Assembly (NCBI GenBank): GCA_002428905.1
Contig: DIYD01000360.1
Span: 1-14,499 of the forward strand
Direction: 5' to 3'
DNA from: Bacteroidetes bacterium UBA6063
Lineage (GTDB): Bacteria; Bacteroidota; Bacteroidia; NS11-12g; UBA9320
DNA: 14,499 nucleotides
Shown here: piece after piece, positions 1 through 5,072 of the stretch
Numbering within the stretch: position 1 is the stretch's first letter
Layout: the number at the start of each line of letters is the position of its first letter
Program-made: the position numbers and the translations under genes
Notes under the pieces: model-generated
Told to the model about the DNA's origin: nothing
Database searches by the model: none
The model's input: the letters and a program-made list of their open reading frames with translations, nothing else

Positions 1-637
1 CTTTACCGTATACAGGGAGTGGTTTGCGGTTTCGAATATTATTGATGAATAGGGGTATTAACTTTTCCGGAAAATGATGTGAGCCATAATTATTTGAACA
101 ATTCGACATTTTGGTTGGCAAACCATAGGTTTGGTGATACGCTCGAACAAAGTGATCTGAACTCGCCTTGGAAGCCGAATACGGTGAGTTCGGACTGTAT
201 GGTGTCGTTTCCAGGAATTTCCCTTCATCGTCCAATTCTCCATATACCTCATCCGTGCTTACATGGTAAAAGAAACCGTCTTCACTTCCTCTGAAGGCCT
301 TAAAAGCATTCAATAAGTTCACCGTTCCAACCACATTGGTAAACACAAAGTCCATCGGACTTGATATAGAGCGGTCTACGTGCGATTCTGCAGCCAAATG
401 AATTACCGCATCGAATTTTTCGCGTTCGAAAAGCGCATGAATTGCCTGGCTATCGACTATATCAAGCTTAACAAAGCTATAGTTGTCCCTACCTTCAATG
501 TCCTTAAGGTTCTCCAGGTTTCCGGCATAGGTAAGTTTATCCAAATTCGTTATCTGGTAGTTTGGATATTTGGTCACGAATCGTCGCACAACGTGTGATC
601 CGATAAATCCTGCACCTCCTGTAATTAATACTTTCAT
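1..637 (-). CDS. rfbB: dTDP-glucose 4,6-dehydratase (RfbB), C-terminal part outside the window
   Basis: The first 212 residues are present and the frame runs open off the left edge; the family is usually about 340-350 residues. RfbB is a cytoplasmic NAD-dependent short-chain dehydrogenase/reductase that turns dTDP-glucose into dTDP-4-keto-6-deoxyglucose, the second step towards dTDP-rhamnose and related surface sugars. Visible landmarks are the Rossmann loop TGGAGFIG (6-13), HLAAESHVDRS (80-90), the catalytic STDEVYG with T128, D129 and E130, the YSASK pair Y153/K157, and the conserved NCSNNYG followed by HHFPEKLIP near residue 180. The ATG overlaps the stop of the FKBP lipoprotein gene as ATGA, so translation is probably coupled to it. 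Further sugar-nucleotide genes may lie to the left, but that is inference. Identification is near certain; only the C-terminus is unseen. Confidence 0.95.
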   Translation of the reverse strand, partial: MKVLITGGAGFIGSHVVRRFVTKYPNYQITNLDKLTYAGNLENLKDIEGRDNYSFVKLDIVDSQAIHALFEREKFDAVIHLAAESHVDRSISSPMDFVFTNVVGTVNLLNAFKAFRGSEDGFFYHVSTDEVYGELDDEGKFLETTPYSPNSPYSASKASSDHFVRAYHQTYGLPTKMSNCSNNYGSHHFPEKLIPLFINNIRNRKPLPVYGK

Positions 638-1461
638 TCGTTCATCTTATTTGCGGATACCTCGAGCACCAGGGTGGTGTATGGAGGTATAATTGGTTGC
701 AACCCTTCTTCTCCAAAAGCTTCGGTAAACGGAATAATGGCACGGGCCTTCTCCCCATCTCTCATTAATACCAGTAATCGGTCTAGTCCACTCACTCGTG
801 TTTGCGGACTGCCGAGTTGATACTCCCAGGTATCTCCGGCTTTCGTGCGTTCAATCGTGCGGTCGTTGAGCATGGAATATGCGTAAAACAACGCCACGCT
901 GTCCCCCATTTGCAAAGGCTCGCCCTCTTCGTTTACAACCAGTTTCTCATACATGATTCCAGTTGTATCGGTTAGCACATTCCATTGCTTGCGCTCTACA
1001 TACGCCTTCATTTGTTTCAGCTCTTGTTCGCTTTTAAAGATGGTGTGCTCAAACGGGTTCATAATGGACTCTACGCCAATATGAAGTTTGAACATACTGT
1101 CTTTTTCCAGTCCTTTAGGAATGGTTAAGTTGTGCAAACCAAAGAACGAATCTACGCTCAACTTAAATGCCGCGCTATCTTTTTCGTGCAACATGCCTAA
1201 ACCTTCGTGGAAATCACCCGGGTAAAGGGGTTCACTGCGTTTGAACATTGCATGTTCCTGAAATAGTATGCTATCAAGACGTGTAGTTGCCGTAATGTTA
1301 ATGTTGTAGATGTCTCCTACCTGACCGGTTTTCCCTTCTCTGTTTTTCTCAAAGAAGTAATACTCCAGTCCTGTGGAGGTCCGTTCAAAAAACTGTTTTG
1401 GCCCACATGAGACCAATACGATTGCAATTAAAACAGTGGTTATTCCAGTAATCTTTTTCAT
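634..1461 (-). CDS. FKBP-type peptidyl-prolyl isomerase lipoprotein (GldI-like neighbourhood)
   Basis: A 275-residue predicted lipoprotein. The signal peptide has a KK n-region, a hydrophobic stretch and a lipobox LVSC ending at Cys19. Residues after the Cys (GPKQ) lack the acidic export signal known from flavobacterial surface lipoproteins, so a periplasm-facing position is likelier. The C-terminal FKBP domain (about 165-270) shows the family pattern: MGDSVALFY, GLDRLLVLMRDGEKARAIIP, then AFGEEG and PPYTTLVLEV. Residues about 30-132 (GQVGDIYNINI, FHEGLGMLHEKDSAAFKL) look like a second, more diverged FKBP fold. FKBPs catalyse cis-trans proline isomerisation and assist folding. In flavobacteria the gliding protein GldI is an FKBP lipoprotein in a similar place; this protein is longer, so orthology is not claimed. 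Both ends overlap neighbours by four bases. Confidence 0.85.
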   Translation of the reverse strand: MKKITGITTVLIAIVLVSCGPKQFFERTSTGLEYYFFEKNREGKTGQVGDIYNINITATTRLDSILFQEHAMFKRSEPLYPGDFHEGLGMLHEKDSAAFKLSVDSFFGLHNLTIPKGLEKDSMFKLHIGVESIMNPFEHTIFKSEQELKQMKAYVERKQWNVLTDTTGIMYEKLVVNEEGEPLQMGDSVALFYAYSMLNDRTIERTKAGDTWEYQLGSPQTRVSGLDRLLVLMRDGEKARAIIPFTEAFGEEGLQPIIPPYTTLVLEVSANKMNE

Positions 1462-2486
1462 TCTTCGCTACTTAAAAGTGCATCTTTATACTGTGGTAAG
1501 ACGTGTCTAAACTTCTCTACGGTTGCTTCCAGTGTATCCATGGATGATCCTCCGGCAGCATTGAGGTGCCCGCCTCCAGTGAAGTGCGTAGATGCAAATT
1601 CATTGCACGGGAAGCTTCCCTGTGATCTAAACGACATTTTAACCATCACGGTACGGTCGATAATCAAGGCCGAGAATACGATACCTTTAATGCCCAGACC
1701 AAAGTTAACGAAGCCCTCTGTATCTCCTGTTTGAATGTTAAAGCGTTGCAACTCCTCCTGGTTTAAGTAGACAAGGGCAGTCTTTAATTCCGGAATAATG
1801 TGCAGTTTCTTGTAAAGTACGTAACCCATTAACCGGTATCGGGTTAACGAGAAATTGTCTAGAAGAAGTGCGTGTATTTTGGCCGAGTCAGCTCCTATGT
1901 CAATGAGCTTTGCCGCAACCCTGTGTGTGTTGCTTGACGTGGAATTAAAGCGAAATGAGCCTGTGTCTGCCATGATACCGGCATAGATACAGGATGCGAT
2001 TTCTTCATCAATCAATTCTTCACCTTCATTCTTAGCGATGAAATCGTAGATCAGTTCACATGTGGAGCTGGTATTGATGGTCCAAAAGCGGTAATCATCG
2101 AAACCTGTTGGGTTTCGGTGATGATCAATCATTATTTTTTTTGCTGATGCTTCGTGCACAACAAAGCCAAAACGATTAATGCGTTTCAAGTCGTTAAAGT
2201 CGAGGCAAAAAATTATGTCGGCATCTTTAGCCAGTTGAGTAGCCAGTTCTTCGTTTTCTTCAAAATTCACCACCTTGTCATTGCCTGGCATCCAGTGTAG
2301 ATTCATGGGATAATCGGTGGGTGAAACTACGGTCACCTGCTTGCCAAGCTTCACAAGGTAGTGGTATAGTGCCAGTGAAGATCCGAGTGCATCGGCATCG
2401 GGTTTATGGTGCGTTGTTATAACGATTTTCGTGCCTGAACCCGGTTCCAGAAAAGGCAAAATCCCCTCGGTAGTATCCTCCATCAT
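1458..2486 (-). CDS. DHH-family phosphoesterase, NrnA-like (oligoribonuclease / pAp phosphatase)
   Basis: A 342-residue cytoplasmic enzyme of the DHH/DHHA1 superfamily. NrnA-type members degrade short RNA oligonucleotides and dephosphorylate pAp; which activity dominates here cannot be read from sequence. Metal-binding motifs are in order: HHKPDADALGSS (26-37), CLDFND (94-99), DHH (121-123) and ADTGSFRF (173-180). The DHHA1 substrate-binding motif GGGHLNAAGG is at 304-313. The frame stays open upstream through ndk on the other strand, but that extension (84 residues, Cys- and Ser-rich) is antisense shadow. The ATG at 2486 (or the adjacent ATG at 2483) gives the normal family length and begins just before the first motif. 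It is the first gene of the minus-strand operon; its TGA overlaps the next ATG as ATGA. No clear Shine-Dalgarno sequence. Confidence 0.93.
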   Translation of the reverse strand: MMEDTTEGILPFLEPGSGTKIVITTHHKPDADALGSSLALYHYLVKLGKQVTVVSPTDYPMNLHWMPGNDKVVNFEENEELATQLAKDADIIFCLDFNDLKRINRFGFVVHEASAKKIMIDHHRNPTGFDDYRFWTINTSSTCELIYDFIAKNEGEELIDEEIASCIYAGIMADTGSFRFNSTSSNTHRVAAKLIDIGADSAKIHALLLDNFSLTRYRLMGYVLYKKLHIIPELKTALVYLNQEELQRFNIQTGDTEGFVNFGLGIKGIVFSALIIDRTVMVKMSFRSQGSFPCNEFASTHFTGGGHLNAAGGSSMDTLEATVEKFRHVLPQYKDALLSSEE

Positions 2487-2537
2487 ATTATCTTTCGAAT
2501 TCTTTGACAAAACTCGTAAAATATATGCAACTAAACC

Positions 2538-2545
2538 TATTTTTG
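2538..2545 (+). promoter_or_regulatory. candidate -7 box for ndk
   Basis: TATTTTTG matches the Bacteroidota -7 consensus TAnnTTTG and lies 31 bases before the ndk ATG in the divergent intergenic region. The nearest upstream TTTG (2503-2506) is too far away to be a normal -33 element, so the call rests on one box. Confidence 0.35.
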
Positions 2546-2576
2546 CAGCCGATTTTGAGAAAAGCATAAGAACAAC

Positions 2577-2996
2577 ATGGCTACAAACAGAACATTTACA
2601 ATGATTAAGCCGGATGCAGTTGGCAACGGTCACATCGGAAGTATTTTGGCAGACATCATTGCTGGTGGATTTACAATCAAAGCGATGAAGTTTACGCACC
2701 TGACGAAGGAGACAGCGGGTGCATTTTACGCTGTACACAAAGAGCGTCCATTCTACGGTGATTTGGTAGAATTCATGACAAGCGGACCTATTGTTGCGGC
2801 GATCTTAGAGAAAGACAACGCAGTTGCCGATTTCAGAACGTTGATTGGTGCGACCAATCCGGCTGAAGCAGCTGAAGGAACAATCCGTGCGAAATACGCG
2901 AAGTCGATTGATGCGAATGCGGTACACGGAAGTGACAGCGACGAGAATGCGGAGATTGAAGGTAACTTCTTCTTTAGCCAGTTCGAGCGTCACTAA
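2577..2996 (+). CDS. ndk: nucleoside diphosphate kinase
   Basis: A full-length, 139-residue cytoplasmic NDP kinase, which moves the gamma phosphate from ATP to nucleoside diphosphates through a phosphohistidine and so balances the NTP and dNTP pools. Signatures are TMIKPDAV (8-15, with the conserved Lys11), KERPFYGDLV (55-64) and the active-site segment NAVHGSDSDENA (114-125) with the phosphorylated His117, then an aromatic C-terminal end (FFFSQF). The ATG at 2577 gives the standard N-terminus for the family. It is divergent from the DHH phosphoesterase gene, with about 90 bases between them, and the tRNA lies 69 bases downstream on the same strand with its own candidate promoter box. No terminator separates ndk from the tRNA, so read-through is possible. 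Confidence 0.97.
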   Translation: MATNRTFTMIKPDAVGNGHIGSILADIIAGGFTIKAMKFTHLTKETAGAFYAVHKERPFYGDLVEFMTSGPIVAAILEKDNAVADFRTLIGATNPAEAAEGTIRAKYAKSIDANAVHGSDSDENAEIEGNFFFSQFERH

Positions 2997-3015
2997 GAAA
3001 TAGACGGCAAAGTTT

Positions 3016-3023
3016 TATCTTTG
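3016..3023 (+). promoter_or_regulatory. candidate -7 box for the tRNA gene
   Basis: TATCTTTG is a perfect TAnnTTTG -7 match placed after the ndk stop. Transcription starting about 7 bases downstream would leave a leader of roughly 35 bases before the mature tRNA. No convincing -33 TTTG is present at the usual distance. Confidence 0.45.
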
Positions 3024-3065
3024 TTCAGCGCATTGTTCTCCTTGACAGAAGTTTAGGAGGGCTGA

Positions 3066-3139
3066 GGGCCTATAGCTCAGTTGGTTAGAGCACCTGACTC
3101 ATAATCAGGTGGTCCCTGGTTCGAGCCCAGGTGGGCCCA
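3066..3139 (+). tRNA. tRNA with CAU anticodon, probably tRNA-Ile2 (lysidine-modified)
   Basis: A complete 74-base cloverleaf. The acceptor stem is GGGCCTA (3066-3072) with TGGGCCC (3132-3138), including one T-G pair, and the discriminator is A3139. The D arm is GCTC/GAGC, the anticodon stem is CCTGA/TCAGG with loop CTCATAA and anticodon CAT at 3100-3102, and the T arm is CCTGG/CCAGG with loop TTCGAGC. CCA is not encoded. It is not initiator tRNA: the first acceptor pair is G-C and the anticodon stem lacks the three G-C pairs. The acceptor pairs C4-G69 and C5-G68 are those reported as positive determinants for the lysidine synthetase TilS, so tRNA-Ile2 is favoured over elongator Met. The class call is certain; the Ile/Met choice is an inference. 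Confidence 0.95.
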
Positions 3140-3141
3140 CA
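3124..3141 (+). repeat. direct repeat, copy 1 (tRNA 3' end)
   Basis: Eighteen bases from the T loop to two bases beyond the tRNA discriminator base. The identical 18 bases recur at 3235-3252. Attachment sites of tyrosine-recombinase elements commonly lie at this part of a tRNA gene. Confidence 0.9.
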
Positions 3142-3148
3142 TAAAATG

Positions 3149-3183
3149 AAACCGCGCACCAATCAGGTGTGCGGTTTTGTTTT
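3149..3183 (+). terminator. intrinsic terminator of the tRNA
   Basis: A 12-pair stem (3149-3160 with 3166-3177, one G-T pair, loop AATCA) runs into TTTTGTTTT. This is a classic rho-independent terminator ten bases after the tRNA. Confidence 0.9.
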
Positions 3184-3186
3184 ATA

Positions 3187-3200
3187 CGCCCATTTGGGCG
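3187..3200. repeat. short inverted repeat
   Basis: CGCCCA, two bases, TGGGCG: a perfect 6-base inverted repeat between the first terminator and the second tRNA-end copy. Function unknown; it could be chance or part of an integration site. Confidence 0.4.
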
Positions 3201-3234
3201 AGAATCCTGTGCAGAGGAGTAAATCGACGAAGTA

Positions 3235-3252
3235 AGCCCAGGTGGGCCCACA
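3235..3252 (+). repeat. direct repeat, copy 2 (isolated tRNA 3' end)
   Basis: An exact 18-base copy of 3124-3141, without the rest of a tRNA: the preceding sequence does not form T, anticodon or D arms. It lies 111 bases downstream of copy 1 and is followed by its own terminator. It fits either an attachment-site duplication or the remains of a tandem tRNA. Confidence 0.88.
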
Positions 3253-3266
3253 ACGTTATCAGTTAG

Positions 3267-3302
3267 ACCCTTGTAAATCACGTATTTGCAAGGGTTTTTT
3301 GT
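3267..3302 (+). terminator. intrinsic terminator after the isolated tRNA-end copy
   Basis: A 12-pair stem (3267-3278 with 3284-3295, one T-G pair, loop CACGT) is followed by a run of T. It is unrelated in sequence to the first terminator. No intact gene on the plus strand precedes it after 3183. Confidence 0.85.
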
Positions 3303-3351
3303 TGGGTTGGTAAAACATTAGTTGATCGAAATTCATAGTCGACGTGGCAAT

Positions 3352-3723
3352 TTATTGAAGAGCTACAAATACCAAAACTGAAATTCCGATACCCACTAGA
3401 ATTAACAAAACATAAGGCAGGTAATGAGATGTATAACATCTTGTATAGTCTCCAATTTCTAGTTTCAATTCTAATTCACGCATGTTGGCTGCCGTTCTCT
3501 TATAACCCTCAAATGCACCATACCATGCTCCAAGGAGTATAACACCAACAATGACTAATCCAAGAAATATCCACCTTGTGGCTGGGTTGGGGGTTTCGTT
3601 GACAGTTAATGACACAATTACACCGATCAACGTTAGGTAGGTAAATGGTAATTGCCACATTCTTGAACCATGCAAATTAATTCTAGCTTGTAGGACTTCA
3701 TATTGCGTGTTAAACTTTTCCAT
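3352..3723 (-). CDS. small three-span membrane protein of unknown function
   Basis: I do not recognise this gene. It encodes 123 residues from the ATG at 3723 (an in-frame ATG at 3732 is also possible). A short polar N-terminus (about 1-22, able to form a helix) is followed by hydrophobic spans at about 24-41, 51-70 and 101-122. Between spans 2 and 3 lies a charged, helical stretch (KRTAANMRELELKLEIGDY). The frame remains open upstream to 3876, but that part is basic, Tyr- and Ser-rich and antisense to a plus-strand coding remnant, so it is not taken as part of the gene. The gene lies just inside the presumed accessory region and faces the tRNA. No catalytic motif is visible. A small inner-membrane protein is the safest description. 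Confidence 0.6.
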   Translation of the reverse strand: MEKFNTQYEVLQARINLHGSRMWQLPFTYLTLIGVIVSLTVNETPNPATRWIFLGLVIVGVILLGAWYGAFEGYKRTAANMRELELKLEIGDYTRCYTSHYLPYVLLILVGIGISVLVFVALQ

Positions 3724-3809
3724 AACAATCATTTTTGAACCGAAATATCTTATCGATCTGTACAACTTGCAATAGTTAAACTTAACCATTTTTGAATATT
3801 GACGACTAG

Positions 3810-4189
3810 GACTATGGTCACCTATATATAAACCCCCGCTCCTATTATGCGGGTAATATCCGCCCACCAATTTCATGGGGAATCCGCCATAATTATTTTA
3901 AAAATGGTTACAATTACAAAACAGCCACCAATGTGGGGGGTGAAGATTTCTTCATGCTTGAGCTCACTGGTGGCGTAAAACAAGTCAATCCAAGGAGACT
4001 GGACGATTCTATCTTACAGCTCGTAAGGCAATCATCTCAACTACGTTTAATGAAACTATGTGCCAGAAACCATTAGGGACTCAAATGCCTGGAACAATTG
4101 TTCGGGTTAAAGTTGATCCGTTTGGTTACATTGTAGAAGATGTTGGAGAAGAGATTCAGTTCGGACACGGTTACCAGTATTATACATAG
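3810..4189 (+). pseudogene. frameshifted remnant of an unknown protein-coding gene
   Basis: Two plus-strand frames look like consecutive parts of one protein. The first frame, open from about 3810, contains NGYNYKTATNVGGEDFFML (3903-3959). The second, open from 3962 to the TAG at 4187-4189, contains RKTSQSKETGRFYLTARKAI, then TTFNETMCQKPLGTQMPGTI and VRVKVDPFGYIVEDVGEEIQ. The switch must fall around 3962-3976 and equals a one-base loss or two-base gain. No start codon gives an intact gene. An ATG at 4085 could only yield a 34-residue fragment. I do not recognise the family. The remnant ends seven bases from the stop of the convergent minus-strand gene and overlaps, in antisense, the spurious upstream extension of the gene ending at 3352. 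It suggests decaying, probably transferred DNA. Confidence 0.55.
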
Positions 4190-4195
4190 GTCAAC

Positions 4196-4813
4196 TCACA
4201 CAAGGAATATGACTAGAAGTACAAACAAACCTAGGGCTAATCCAAGATTCGCTAACATGAGCCTTTGAACGATTACCTTCTTATCGAGCCCATATATCTT
4301 ATCAAGAACACCTCCCATTAAACTAAACTGCCAAATCGAATAACCAAAAACCAGCCCCTTCGCCAGAGACTCGTAGTTCTCTTGTAATAATAGCACTTTG
4401 ATAAGTAAATCGACCAATTCGATTACAGGGAGAGTTAGCATTGTTACCGTAGTTATCGCGAGAAAAGTAAACTTAAATATATCAGTATATGAAACCTGGG
4501 GCTTTAAGATTTTCCGTGATATATGGGTGTTAACCCATGAAAAGAAGTAGAAAACAAGTACCATGACCAATTCTGCCATCAATGGAGTATCAAAAACACC
4601 ATAAACTATCTGGTCTTCAGCAAGGAACCCGGAGAACAACCATTCGATAGTTGTTGAAAGGATAATAGCTCCAATCGTAATTCTTGTTAACTCTTTGTAC
4701 CCATATCGTGCATTAAGGATACTCTGAGCGAATTTGTCATCGCGGTTCACCATTTTCCAACCATTGTAATAACTAATTATGGGTGAAAAGACCTCCTGAA
4801 GAATTTCTTTCAT
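4196..4813 (-). CDS. polytopic membrane protein of unknown function
   Basis: A 205-residue protein with no name I can give. A hydrophilic N-terminus (1-42, including YYNGWKMVNRDDKFAQSILN) precedes about five hydrophobic spans near 44-62, 77-95, 112-133, 150-170 and 186-205. A basic loop (SRKILK, 99-104) follows the second span, and a second basic stretch (LDKKVIVQR) precedes the last one, suggesting these loops are cytoplasmic. The overall look, a soluble N-terminal tail then an even series of spans, recalls Yip1-like membrane families, but this is a weak impression. The ATG at 4813 is the only good start; there is no Shine-Dalgarno sequence. A candidate -7 box and an inverted repeat lie directly upstream. 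It is divergent from the channel-fusion gene, which begins about 260 bases away. Confidence 0.7.
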   Translation of the reverse strand: MKEILQEVFSPIISYYNGWKMVNRDDKFAQSILNARYGYKELTRITIGAIILSTTIEWLFSGFLAEDQIVYGVFDTPLMAELVMVLVFYFFSWVNTHISRKILKPQVSYTDIFKFTFLAITTVTMLTLPVIELVDLLIKVLLLQENYESLAKGLVFGYSIWQFSLMGGVLDKIYGLDKKVIVQRLMLANLGLALGLFVLLVIFLV

Positions 4814-4830
4814 AGCTTAAATCAAGTTAC

Positions 4831-4838
4831 CAAAATTA
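4831..4838 (-). promoter_or_regulatory. candidate -7 box for the 4196-4813 membrane protein gene
   Basis: On the minus strand this reads TAATTTTG, a full TAnnTTTG match, 17 bases before the ATG at 4813. The leader would be very short. No -33 TTTG is seen at normal spacing. Confidence 0.35.
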
Positions 4839-4852
4839 CACTTCACGAAGTG
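4839..4852. repeat. perfect inverted repeat beside the -7 box (possible operator)
   Basis: CACTTC, AC, GAAGTG: two 6-base arms with a 2-base centre, touching the candidate minus-strand -7 box at 4831-4838. A repressor site in the promoter spacer would look like this. Chance is not excluded. Confidence 0.3.
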
Positions 4853-5072
4853 GCTGGAAATCACCATTTATAACTATAATTTCCATTTAGGTCGGTAGAA
4901 TGCAGTGCACTAAATTGCCAAAACTGTGGCTCGTCATCCAGTATGTCTTACTTTTTGTTCTTCAGCTTCAAAATTGAATTACAAGAGTGGTATCCAAATA
5001 CAGACTAATAGGCTATAGCTAGCAAACAGTGGTTATTGTACAATCATAGTACTTCGAGTAAATTAAGCTCCG

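Noticed and set aside
79..598. Plus-strand open frames at the left edge
   Set aside because: Both are antisense to rfbB, whose full set of active-site motifs is on the minus strand.
2487..2738. Upstream extension of the DHH phosphoesterase frame
   Set aside because: It runs antisense through the start of ndk, has shadow-like composition, and the ATG at 2486 gives the normal family length.
3042..3047. TTGACA resembling a sigma-70 -35 box before the tRNA
   Set aside because: No -10 follows before the tRNA begins, and Bacteroidota use a different promoter consensus.
3200..3250. A second complete tRNA ending at 3250
   Set aside because: Only the last 16 bases match; no T-arm partner, anticodon arm, D arm or 5' acceptor strand is present.
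3724..3876. Upstream extension of the small membrane protein at 3352-3723
   Set aside because: Polar, basic sequence antisense to the plus-strand coding remnant; the ATG at 3723 starts just before the membrane spans.
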